From Streptomyces pilosus (GTDB taxonomy: Bacteria; Actinomycetota; Actinomycetes; Streptomycetales; Streptomycetaceae): a DNA stretch of 64,000 bases. Shown here in pieces: positions 19,671 to 27,328 of this stretch. A program made the translations under genes and the position numbers. The DNA is taken from the NCBI RefSeq assembly GCF_014649835.1, contig NZ_BMTU01000005.1, forward strand, positions 372,001-436,000, given 5' to 3'. Each line of letters begins with the position of its first letter. Position 1 is the first letter of the stretch. The notes under the pieces are model-generated. The model did not search any database. It worked only from the letters and a program-made list of their open reading frames with translations, and was not told the origin of the DNA.

Positions 19671-20534
19671 CTACGCGGTGATGTCCTTCGTCGTGAAGCG
19701 CGCCCAGGCGGCCGAGCCGAACACGGCCGCGTAGAGGGCCTGGAGTCCCAGGTTCCTGGTCAGGTCGTCCCAGTACACCGGGTCGCGCATCAGGTCGGCG
19801 AAGGACAGCCAGTGGTGGGAGAAGAGGTAGGGGTGCAGGGCGTGCAGCTGGGGGATCTGGTCGAGGATCTGGACGGTGATCAGCAGGCCCACCGTGGTCG
19901 CCATGGCCGCGATGCCGCTGTGGGTCAGCGTGGAGACGAACAGGCCGAGCGCCGCCACACCGGTCAGTGACGCGGCGACGACCAGGGCGATCAGCAGCGC
20001 CCTGCCCAGGCCCTCGGCGAAGCCGATCCGGGTGCCCGAGAGGGTCGTGAGGTCGCCGAGCGGGAAGAGCAGCGCGCCGGTGACCAGGGCCGAGACGGCG
20101 ACCACGAGGGTGGCGACCAGACAGAAGGCCATCACCGTCGCGTACTTGGTGACCAGCAGGCGGGTGCGGCCCGCGGGGGCGACGAGGAGGTAGCGCAGGG
20201 TGCCGGCGTTCGCCTCGCCGGCCAGGGCGTCGCCCGCGACGACCCCGACCGCCATGGGCAGGAAGAACGGCAGCGTGGCGGCGAGGGCCGTGAAGACCAG
20301 GAACAGCCCGTTGTTGGTGATCTGGGAGATGAACGCCGGTCCTCCCCCGCCTCCGGCCGACGAACCGTCACCGGTCTCGATCCGCACGGCGACGCCGACC
20401 AGGACCGGCACGGCCGCCAGCACGCCGAGCAGGGCGAGGGTGCGCCAGCGCCGGAAGGTGGTGAGCAGTTCGCTGCGGAACAGGCCGAGGGTCCACAGCG
20501 GACTCGCCCCGCGCGCCGCCTCAGCCCGCGACAT
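19671..20534 (-). CDS. ABC transporter permease (ABC-2 type)
   Basis: 287-aa membrane protein with six predicted helices. FRSELLTTFRRWRTLALLGV at the N-terminus and GVVAGDALAGEANAGTLRYL, followed by LLVAPAGRTRLLVTKYATVM, are typical of ABC-2/NosY-like permeases. It overlaps the upstream ATPase gene by 14 bases, so the two form one exporter. No accessory substrate-binding protein is present, consistent with export of an unknown compound. Confidence 0.9.
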   Translation of the reverse strand: MSRAEAARGASPLWTLGLFRSELLTTFRRWRTLALLGVLAAVPVLVGVAVRIETGDGSSAGGGGGPAFISQITNNGLFLVFTALAATLPFFLPMAVGVVAGDALAGEANAGTLRYLLVAPAGRTRLLVTKYATVMAFCLVATLVVAVSALVTGALLFPLGDLTTLSGTRIGFAEGLGRALLIALVVAASLTGVAALGLFVSTLTHSGIAAMATTVGLLITVQILDQIPQLHALHPYLFSHHWLSFADLMRDPVYWDDLTRNLGLQALYAAVFGSAAWARFTTKDITA

Positions 20535-21495
20535 CGAAGCCCTCCCCGGTCAGCGCCACGAACGCGTCCTCCAGCGAGGCCCGTTCCACCCCGAAGCCGC
20601 GCACCCGGACGCCTGCCCTCACCAGCGCGGCGTTCACCTCGGCGAGGTCGCGTTCGGGGGCCTCGCCGGTCACCCGGTCCCCGGCCGCGACGACGTCGGC
20701 GACCCCCTGTTCCTTCAGGACCCGGGCGGCGTCGGCCGGGTCCGGTGTGGTCACCACCAGCCGGCCCCGGGCACCGGCGGACAGCTCGGCCACCGGACCC
20801 TGGGTGATCAGCCGCCCCCGGGTCATCACGGCGGCGTGCGTGCACACCTGCTCGATCTCGTCGAGCAGGTGGGAGGAGAGGAAGACGGTGGTCCCGTCGG
20901 AGGCCAGTTCGCGCACCAGGGTGCGGATCTCCCGCATGCCCTGCGGGTCGAGGCCGTTGGTGGGCTCGTCCAGGACGAGCAGCCGGCGCGGCCGGAGCAG
21001 GGCGGCCGCGAGGCCCAGGCGCTGCTTCATGCCGAGGGAGTACGCCTTCGCCTTCTTCCCGGCGGCGGCCGTCAGGCCCACCCGGTCCAGCGCGGTCGCG
21101 ACCCGGGCCCGCCGGGTGCGCGGATCGGCGGTCGGGTCGGCGGCGTCGAGGCGGAGCAGGTTGTCGCGGCCGGAGAGGAAGCCGTAGAGGGCCGGGCCCT
21201 CGATGAGGGCGCCGACGTGGGGCAGCACGGCGCGCGCGGAGCGGGGCATGGGCAGCCCCAGGACGCGCGCCGTGCCGGAGGTCGGCTCGATCAGACCCAT
21301 CAGCATGCGGATGGTGGTGGTCTTGCCGGAGCCGTTGGGGCCGAGGAAGCCGAAGACGCTGCCCTCCGGGACGGTCAGGTGCAGACCGTCGACGGCGAGC
21401 TGTCCGCCGCGGTAGCGCTTGGTGAGCGCGCGGGTGACGACGACTCCGTCACCCGGGTGCGCGCTCTCCTGCTCCCTGGCGGGCGCCTCGCCCAT
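20521..21495 (-). CDS. ABC transporter ATP-binding protein
   Basis: 324 aa. Walker A GPNGSGKTT, Q-loop region AVLPHVGALIEGPALYGFL, signature YSLGMKQRLGLAAALL, Walker B RLLVLDEPTNGLDP and the switch His in LSSHLLDEIEQ are all present. Residues 230-324 form a C-terminal regulatory domain ending SLEDAFVALTGEGFDVAG, typical of CcmA/DrrA-like exporters. First gene of the pair. The LolA/DUF2092-like gene lies 39 bases upstream on the same strand, so the three probably form one operon. Confidence 0.93.
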   Translation of the reverse strand: MGEAPAREQESAHPGDGVVVTRALTKRYRGGQLAVDGLHLTVPEGSVFGFLGPNGSGKTTTIRMLMGLIEPTSGTARVLGLPMPRSARAVLPHVGALIEGPALYGFLSGRDNLLRLDAADPTADPRTRRARVATALDRVGLTAAAGKKAKAYSLGMKQRLGLAAALLRPRRLLVLDEPTNGLDPQGMREIRTLVRELASDGTTVFLSSHLLDEIEQVCTHAAVMTRGRLITQGPVAELSAGARGRLVVTTPDPADAARVLKEQGVADVVAAGDRVTGEAPERDLAEVNAALVRAGVRVRGFGVERASLEDAFVALTGEGFDVAG

Positions 21496-21534
21496 CGGCT
21501 CCCCCGTCCTGTCACGTGCCGCGCTGTCGGGGCG

Positions 21535-22755
21535 TTACTTCCCCGCGTCGGCCGCCTTCACGAGCGCGTCCTTGGTGACGGCGCCCACATAGACCGTGCC
21601 GTCCTCGGTGACCAGGGCGTTGATCAGGCGGGTGCTGAACACCGTGCCGGTGCCGAACCCGCCCTTGACCCGGTCGCCGAGCGAGTCGACGAAGCCGCCG
21701 AGGTCCCCGCCGGCGTCACCGGAGGGCAGGCCGCCCGGGGCGCCGCTGTCGAAGGTGGCGATGGTGTTCCAGCCCTTGCCGAGCGTCTTCAGCCCGTCGA
21801 GGCCCTTGGCCAGGTCCTCCTCGGACTTCGGGGCCCGCTCCGGCTTCCCGGAGTCCTCCCGGCCGTGCTCCGCCTCGCCCTCCTCGGTCACCTTGGCGCC
21901 CTTGGGCGGGGTGAAGGCGAACGTCGACGCGTCGGGCCGGTCGAAGCTCACCTTGGTGAAGCCGACGTCCACGACGGCCGAACCGCCGCTCGACGGGGTG
22001 AGCGTGAACTTCAGCGGCACACCGGTCTCGTGGTCGACGGCGATGCTGATCGCGCCCACGGTGGAGCCGGACTGCCTGGGCTCGACGACCAGCTTGTACG
22101 CGTCCCGGCCGGCCACCTGGGCGGTGCCGTCGACGGTCACGGACGTGGTGTCGTCGACCGACTTCAGCGCCTCCTCGGCGAAGTCCTTCGGCAGGGTGGG
22201 AGGCTGCTGCTCCCGGTGCTCGCCGCCGGCGTCGACCGTGCCGTGGTGGACCTCGTTGGACGCGCTGTCGTAGCCCCAGACGTCCTTGCCGTTGTGGATC
22301 AGGCTGTACTCGGCGGCGTTCTCCAGGATCGACACCTTCTGCCGGTCCGGGCCGTCGGCCGCGATCCGCAGCGTGTGCGTGCCGGACGCCAGCTCGGTGA
22401 GCCTGGCGGACGGATCGGCCGAGGAGCCGTCGTCACCGCCCCGCTCCACCGCGCCGGACATCAGACCGCTCTCCAGCCCGCCGAGGTCCGGCAGTCCGAG
22501 GTCGGTGGTGATCTTCACGGTGCCGGACAGCTGCTCGACGTCCGACTTCGCGATCTTCTCGATCAGTTGTGCGGCGGTGATCTCCGGGAGGTCCGGGTCG
22601 CCGGAGCTGGCGATCGCGGGGACGAGCCCGATGGTCGCGGCCGCCACTCCCATCACCGTGACCGGGACGACGTACCGCGCGGCCCTGCGCCGTCCCGTGC
22701 GCGGCTCGTCGACCTCCCCCGCGGTGGTCGTGTCGTCGGATTCGTACGGTGCCAT
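21535..22755 (-). CDS. LolA/DUF2092-like membrane-anchored envelope protein
   Basis: 406 aa. The N-terminus is cytoplasmic; one hydrophobic segment (about 28-48, AARYVVPVTVMGVAAATIGL) acts as signal anchor. The exported region begins near ITAAQLIEKIAKSDVEQLSG and has the LolA-type beta pattern: HTLRIAADGPDRQKVSILEN, VWGYDSASNEVHHG, and AGRDAYKLVVEP followed by HETGVPLKFTL. The ATG start at 22755 has GGAGGG 6 bases upstream. A longer frame exists but has no ribosome site. Its position before an ABC exporter suggests a partner role in lipid or envelope traffic, which is inference. Confidence 0.85.
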   Translation of the reverse strand: MAPYESDDTTTAGEVDEPRTGRRRAARYVVPVTVMGVAAATIGLVPAIASSGDPDLPEITAAQLIEKIAKSDVEQLSGTVKITTDLGLPDLGGLESGLMSGAVERGGDDGSSADPSARLTELASGTHTLRIAADGPDRQKVSILENAAEYSLIHNGKDVWGYDSASNEVHHGTVDAGGEHREQQPPTLPKDFAEEALKSVDDTTSVTVDGTAQVAGRDAYKLVVEPRQSGSTVGAISIAVDHETGVPLKFTLTPSSGGSAVVDVGFTKVSFDRPDASTFAFTPPKGAKVTEEGEAEHGREDSGKPERAPKSEEDLAKGLDGLKTLGKGWNTIATFDSGAPGGLPSGDAGGDLGGFVDSLGDRVKGGFGTGTVFSTRLINALVTEDGTVYVGAVTKDALVKAADAGK

Positions 22756-22823
22756 GTGTGCCCTCCGTGGTCGGCGGCGGCTTCCGTCTCGTGTCCTCGC
22801 ACCAGTCTCGCCCTGAGCCGCCA

Positions 22824-22845
22824 TTCTCACCCGAACCGGTGAGAA
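22824..22845. promoter_or_regulatory. perfect 8-bp inverted repeat upstream of LolA-like gene
   Basis: TTCTCACC-N6-GGTGAGAA, about 70 bases upstream of the ATG. Size and symmetry suggest an operator for a dimeric repressor acting on the LolA-like/ABC operon. No regulator gene is adjacent. Confidence 0.45.
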
Positions 22846-22953
22846 GTGGTGTTGTCCGTCATGGTCCATCCGACCAAATCCGGCAGCCGGGCGCGTCAGC
22901 CCCCGGACGCAACTCCGTGTACTGCTGGGGTATGACACGGGGGGTGGTTCCCT

Positions 22954-22979
22954 CCCCCGCCCCGTAGGGGTCGCGGGGG
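22954..22979 (-). terminator. terminator of polyprenyl synthase gene
   Basis: CCCCCGC (22954-22960) pairs with GCGGGGG (22973-22979), with an inner CCC/GGG extension, 11 bases after the stop on the minus strand. Confidence 0.55.
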
Positions 22980-22989
22980 CGCGGCCCGC

Positions 22990-24000
22990 TCAGCCCGCGC
23001 GGTGCACCACCGCGTCGCACAGCTCCACCAGGGCCGCCTTGGCCTCGCACGCGCGCAGCGGGGCCAGGACCGCGCGCGCCTCCTCGGCGTAGCGCACGGT
23101 GTCCCGGCGGGCCTGCTCCAGCGCGGGGTGGGCGCGCAGCAGGCGCAGCGCCTCGGCGTGCCGGGCGTCGTCGGTGAGGTCGGAGTCGAGCAGTTCGCAC
23201 AGGGCGACGTCCTCGGGCAGCCCCATCCGGGCCGCCCGCTCGCGCAGCCGCAGCACGGGCAGGGTGGCGATGCCCTCGCGCAGGTCGGTGCCGGGGGTCT
23301 TGCCGGACTCGTGGGTGTCGGAGGCGATGTCCAGGACGTCGTCGGCGAGCTGGAAGGCGACACCGAGCCGCTCGCCGTACTGGGTGAGCACGTCGACCAC
23401 CGTCTCGTCGGCTCCGGACATCATCGCGCCGAACCGGCAGGAGACGGCGACCAGCGAACCGGTCTTGCCGCCGAGCACGTCCAGGTAGTGGTCGACCGGG
23501 TCGCGGCCGTCCTGCGGTCCCGCGGTCTCCAGGATCTGCCCGGTGACCAGCCGCTCGAACGCCTCGGCCTGCACCCGCACCGCCTCCGGGCCGAGGTCGG
23601 CCAGGATGTGCGAGGCCCGGGCGAAGAGGAAGTCGCCGGTGAGGACCGCGACGGAGTTGCCCCAGCGGGTGTTGGCGCTGTCCACGCCGCGCCGCACGTC
23701 GGCCTCGTCCATCACGTCGTCGTGGTACAGCGTGGCCAGGTGGGTGAGCTCCACGACCACGGCGGAGGGCACCACGCCGGGCGCGTAGGGGTCGCCGAAC
23801 TGGGCGGCGAGCATCACGAGCAGCGGGCGGAACCGCTTGCCGCCGGCCCGCACCAGGTGCTGCGCGGCGCCCGTGATGAAGGGGACCTCACTCTTGGTGG
23901 CCTCGATCAGCCCTTCCTCGACAGCCGTCATCCCGGCCTGGACATCGGCCTCCAGAGCCTGGTCCCGCACGCTCAGCCCGAACGGCCCGACGACGGTCAC
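22990..24000 (-). CDS. long-chain polyprenyl diphosphate synthase
   Basis: 336-aa trans-isoprenyl diphosphate synthase. The first aspartate-rich motif is DDVMD (94-98) in ATLYHDDVMDEADVRRG and the second is DDVLD (221-225). GGKRFRPLLVMLA binds the allylic/IPP pyrophosphate. The residues before the first motif are moderate in size (Leu, Tyr, His), consistent with a long product. It probably makes the C40-C45 tail for menaquinone; the menaquinone genes at the right of the window agree. GTG start with AGGAG upstream. Confidence 0.9.
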   Translation of the reverse strand: MTVVGPFGLSVRDQALEADVQAGMTAVEEGLIEATKSEVPFITGAAQHLVRAGGKRFRPLLVMLAAQFGDPYAPGVVPSAVVVELTHLATLYHDDVMDEADVRRGVDSANTRWGNSVAVLTGDFLFARASHILADLGPEAVRVQAEAFERLVTGQILETAGPQDGRDPVDHYLDVLGGKTGSLVAVSCRFGAMMSGADETVVDVLTQYGERLGVAFQLADDVLDIASDTHESGKTPGTDLREGIATLPVLRLRERAARMGLPEDVALCELLDSDLTDDARHAEALRLLRAHPALEQARRDTVRYAEEARAVLAPLRACEAKAALVELCDAVVHRAG

Positions 24001-24537
24001 GAGGGGTCTCCTGTCTGCTGGTGTCCACTGGCGATCACACGGAATGTCGATAGGTCGCTGCCCTCACTCAAGTCAGCGTATCCGGTCACCTTTCGATCAC
24101 CACCGGCACCCGTGGTTACAGGCAGGGCGGCCCGGGATCGCGAGCGGGGGGTGCGCGACCGGTCGGCAGTGAGGGACATTCCCCCCTCCGGGGGGCATAT
24201 CGACGCCCGGATCACCCCTTCCGGACATGCGTCCGATTTGCCGCACTTGGCGAACTAATTCCTCTTGGCGGTAAATGCTCTCGCATTCCGCGGCCAGTGA
24301 AGTGAGTCACGCGCCACCCGTCACGCCCGTCACGTCCCGGCATCGGCGTACCCCCGCCGCCCGGACCGGAGTTGACCCTCGGCGACCGCAATGGATCAAG
24401 CGCCTCAAATCACCCATTCGAAGATCAAACGGCTGCTTGTGTGATGCCTTCACTTGTTCCCGACATCCGCTCTCGCATACGTTCCGGGCCTGCCGGGCGG
24501 ACGCCGAATCCTGCCACCGCCCGCACCACACCCATCG
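24001..24537. other. 537-bp intergenic region without a gene
   Basis: Lies between the polyprenyl synthase start and the riboswitch. No ORF here has coding features. It must hold the synthase promoter (minus strand) and the promoter of the riboswitch-controlled gene (plus strand). A candidate for the latter is TTGTTC (24454-24459), 18 bases, TACGTT (24478-24483), which would start the transcript about 45 bases before the riboswitch. Confidence 0.5.
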
Positions 24538-24685
24538 ACGAACTCACGCACGGCAGGAGCGGGGGACCCAGGTAAGTCGCCGGACCGGGCATCGCACCGG
24601 GACGGCTGGGGGTGAAGCCGTGCCCGCAGGGGCACGGCCGGGCACTCTCCCGCCCGAACCCGACAGCTCACCTCGCAGGCGTAGG
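24538..24685 (+). ncRNA. c-di-AMP riboswitch (ydaO/yuaA type)
   Basis: The leader shows the conserved blocks of the ydaO class in order: GCAGGAGCGGGGGACCCAGG near 24554, GGGGGTGAAGCCG near 24609, a paired GTGCCC/GGGCAC arm (24620-24635), CGGGCACTCTCCCG, then CCCGAACCCGACAGCTCACC and CTCGCAGGCGT ending near 24682. It ends 15 bases before the start codon of a secreted transglycosylase. In actinobacteria this class binds c-di-AMP and turns muralytic enzyme genes off by early termination. Boundaries are approximate. Confidence 0.92.
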
Positions 24686-24699
24686 AGAGGAACCCAGAC

Positions 24700-25179
24700 A
24701 TGCCCGCTTCCGGTCAGTCCCGCTTCGGCCGTCGCCGCCTCGCCCGCTCCCTCGCCGTCGCCGCCACCGGCGTCGCCGTGGTCGCCCTCCCGCTGTTCGG
24801 CGCCACCGGCGCCGCCGCGGCCACCACGACGTCCACCACCGCCTCGGCCACGGCGTACCCGGACAACCTCGACGGCTGGATCCGCGAGTCGCTGGACGTG
24901 ATGGCGCAGCACGGGATCCCGGGCTCCTACGAGAGCATCCACCGCAACATCATGCGCGAGTCCTCCGGCAACCCCGCCGCCATCAACCTGTGGGACTCCA
25001 ACGCCGCCAAGGGCACCCCGTCGAAGGGCCTGCTCCAGGTCATCGACCCGACCTTCCAGGCGTACCACGTGCCCGGCACCGCCTTCGACCCGTTCGACCC
25101 GGTCGCGAACATCACGGCGGCCTGCAACTACGCCGCCGACCGCTACGGCTCCATCGACAACGTCTTCGGCGCGTACTGA
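24700..25179 (+). CDS. secreted SLT-type lytic transglycosylase
   Basis: 159 aa. Signal peptide of about 40 residues with a twin-Arg-like basic start (RFGRRRLARSLAVAATGVAV), ending near TGAAAAT. The domain IPGSYESIHRNIMRESSGNP has the catalytic Glu in MRESSGNP, followed by SKGLLQVIDPTFQAYHVPG and ACNYAADRYGSIDNV: a transglycosylase SLT domain without other modules. It cleaves peptidoglycan during growth or germination. Expression is set by the c-di-AMP riboswitch directly upstream. Its last 37 bases overlap the convergent HAD gene. Confidence 0.93.
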   Translation: MPASGQSRFGRRRLARSLAVAATGVAVVALPLFGATGAAAATTTSTTASATAYPDNLDGWIRESLDVMAQHGIPGSYESIHRNIMRESSGNPAAINLWDSNAAKGTPSKGLLQVIDPTFQAYHVPGTAFDPFDPVANITAACNYAADRYGSIDNVFGAY

Positions 25180-26015
25180 GCCGACCGCTGACGGCCGAGC
25201 ACGGCCGCACCACCGAACAGTCGCTCGAGGACGACGGCCACGCCGTCGTCCTCGTTCGACGTGGTGACCTCGTCGGCCACCGCCTTCAGCTCCGGGTGCG
25301 CGTTGGCCATGGCGACGCCGTGCGCCGCCCAGTCGAACATGGGGATGTCGTTCGGCATGTCGCCGAAGGCGACCGTCCGCGCCGGGCTCAGCCCCAGGTG
25401 CTCGGCGGCCAGCGCGAGCCCGGTCGCCTTCGTCACCCCGCACGGCTGGAGCTCCACGGTCCCCGGCCCCGACATGGTGACCGTCGCCAGCGAACCGACC
25501 ACCGACCGGGCCGCCGCCGCCAACGCGTCGTCGGACAGCAGCGGGTGACGCAGCAGCACCTTGCTGATCGGCCGCTCCCACAGGTCGCTCCGGCGCTCCA
25601 CCCGCACGGCGGGGAGCGTCGGGTGCGGCATCAGGTAGCCCGGCTCGATCAGCGTCAGCCCGTCCACCCCGTCCTGGTCGACCGCGGCGTACACCTCCCC
25701 CACCTCGGCCTCGATCTTGCCGAGCGCGGTCTCCGCCAGCTCCCGGTCCAGCCGGACGGACCACAGCATCCGGTGCGCGCCCGCGTCGTAGACCTGCGCG
25801 CCCTGCCCGCACACCGCGAGCCCCGTGCAGCCGAGGTCGTCGAGGAGGGGCCGCACTCTGGGGGCCGGGCGGCCCGTCACCACGAGGTGCTGGGCACCGG
25901 TCTGCGCCACCCGCGCGAGCGCGGCGAGTGACCGGTCGGACAGGGTGTCGTCGCCGCGCAGCAGCGTCCCGTCCAGGTCGGTGGCGATGAGCGAACAATC
26001 GGTGGGTGCGGCCAT
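25143..26015 (-). CDS. Cof-type HAD-IIB hydrolase
   Basis: 290-aa sugar-phosphatase-like HAD. Motif I is IATDLDGTLL, motif II is LVVTGRP, motif III Lys lies in GVTKATGLALAAEHLG and motif IV is AFGDMPNDIPMFDWA. The cap is of type IIB. Substrates of the family are phosphosugars or flavin phosphates; none is indicated here. The C-terminal 12 residues are antisense to the transglycosylase C-terminus, an uncommon convergent overlap with no room for a terminator between the genes. Confidence 0.9.
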   Translation of the reverse strand: MAAPTDCSLIATDLDGTLLRGDDTLSDRSLAALARVAQTGAQHLVVTGRPAPRVRPLLDDLGCTGLAVCGQGAQVYDAGAHRMLWSVRLDRELAETALGKIEAEVGEVYAAVDQDGVDGLTLIEPGYLMPHPTLPAVRVERRSDLWERPISKVLLRHPLLSDDALAAAARSVVGSLATVTMSGPGTVELQPCGVTKATGLALAAEHLGLSPARTVAFGDMPNDIPMFDWAAHGVAMANAHPELKAVADEVTTSNEDDGVAVVLERLFGGAAVLGRQRSAQYAPKTLSMEP

Positions 26016-26222
26016 GATCAGAGAATACGGACAACGCGACCGTCCGATTCACCGTGCCCGGATCCGCTCGCTTCGGTGCGCTTCCCCTTCCGTAGGCGCC
26101 GGGTACGGACCGGTTCCGCACTCTTTCACCGTTTGGCGAGAACATCGTCCGCTCTCTACCGTCCGCCCGGGATGGGGCGGTACCGTCCCAAGAGTCCAGG
26201 GGGGACTTGATCGGGGGGTCAG

Positions 26223-27308
26223 GTGAGCAGGGGACGCGTGCGCGTGCTGAGGCCCGACGAGCTCGGCGAGGGGGAGCGGGAGCGCTGGCGGGAACTGCGC
26301 GCCGCCGCGGACGCACCGCGCAGCCCCTTCATGGAACCGGAGTTCACCGCCGCCGTGGGCCGGGTGCGGCCGCGGGCCCGGGTGGCGGTGCTGTACGAGG
26401 GGGCGGAGCCGGCGGGTTTCCTGCCTCACGAGCGGGGCGTGCTGGGGCAGGGCCGGGCGATCGGGCTCGGGGTGTCGGACCGCCAGGGCGCGGTGCTGGC
26501 TCCCGGCCTCGCCCCGGACCCCGCCGGACTGCTGCGGGCCTGCTCGGTGTCGAGCCTCGCCTTCGACAACCTGGAGGCCGGCCAGGAGCTGTTCCTGCCG
26601 TACGCGGCCGAGGAGCACGCCACCTACGTCATCGACGTGGAGAAGGGCTACGAGGGGTACGAGTCGGTGCTGCGCACGCAGTCGCCGAAGTTCCTGAGGA
26701 CCACGCTGGCCAAGGAACGCCGCCTGGACCGCCGGGAGGGCCCCGTGCGGTTCGTCTTCGACGAGCGCGACCCGGCCGCGCTGCGGGCGCTCATCGGCTG
26801 GAAGTCCGCCCAGTACCGGCGGACCGGGCGCCGCGACCGGTTCGCGCGGGAGTGGATCGCCCGGCTCGTGGGGCGGCTCGCCGAGACGCGGGCGCCCGAG
26901 TGCGCGGGCACGCTGTCGGTCCTCTACGCCGGTGCACGGCCCGTCGCCGCGCACTTCGGGCTGCGGTCGGCCTCCGTGCTGGCCTGCTGGTTCCCCGCGT
27001 ACGACCCGTCGTTCGCGAGGTACTCGCCCGGCCTGGTGCTGCACCTGCGGATGGCCGAGGCGGCGGCGGCCGAGGGCATCGGCCTGCTCGACATGGGGCG
27101 CGGTCCGGCCGAGTACAAGGACGCGCTGAAGACCGGTGAACTCGCCGTGCACGAGGGGGCGGTGACCCGTCCGGGGGCGGGCGCCGCGCTGCACTGGCTG
27201 GGCCGCGAGCCCGCGCGCCGCGCGCACGGCTTCGTCCGCGCCCGTCCGCGCCTGGCGTCGCTGGCGTCACGGACCTTGACGGGCGCGGCCCGGCTGCGCC
27301 GCCCGTGA
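26223..27308 (+). CDS. CelD/FemAB-like GNAT-fold acyltransferase
   Basis: 361 aa. The fold matches the CelD/BcsL acetyltransferase group: SPFMEPEFTAAVGRVRPRAR, then ARVAVLYEGAEPAGFLPHER, LRTQSPKFLRTTLAKERRL, and a C-terminal half GTLSVLYAGARPVAAHFGLR with WFPAYDPSFARYSPGLVLHL and LDMGRGPAEYKDALKTGE. These enzymes acylate or aminoacylate cell-surface polymers, often next to exopolysaccharide genes as here. GTG start after a G-rich ribosome site. First gene of a three-gene plus-strand operon. Confidence 0.88.
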   Translation: MSRGRVRVLRPDELGEGERERWRELRAAADAPRSPFMEPEFTAAVGRVRPRARVAVLYEGAEPAGFLPHERGVLGQGRAIGLGVSDRQGAVLAPGLAPDPAGLLRACSVSSLAFDNLEAGQELFLPYAAEEHATYVIDVEKGYEGYESVLRTQSPKFLRTTLAKERRLDRREGPVRFVFDERDPAALRALIGWKSAQYRRTGRRDRFAREWIARLVGRLAETRAPECAGTLSVLYAGARPVAAHFGLRSASVLACWFPAYDPSFARYSPGLVLHLRMAEAAAAEGIGLLDMGRGPAEYKDALKTGELAVHEGAVTRPGAGAALHWLGREPARRAHGFVRARPRLASLASRTLTGAARLRRP

Positions 27309-27328
27309 GGAGGGGGAGGGGAGGACGC

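Noticed and set aside
20521..22755. ABC transporter as a Lol-type lipoprotein release system
   Set aside because: The permease is a single ABC-2 type protein without the LolC/E periplasmic domain, so only a loose functional link to the LolA-like protein is proposed.
24001..24537. Short open frames before the riboswitch
   Set aside because: They have mixed codon use, no ribosome sites and no protein features. The region behaves as promoter and leader DNA.
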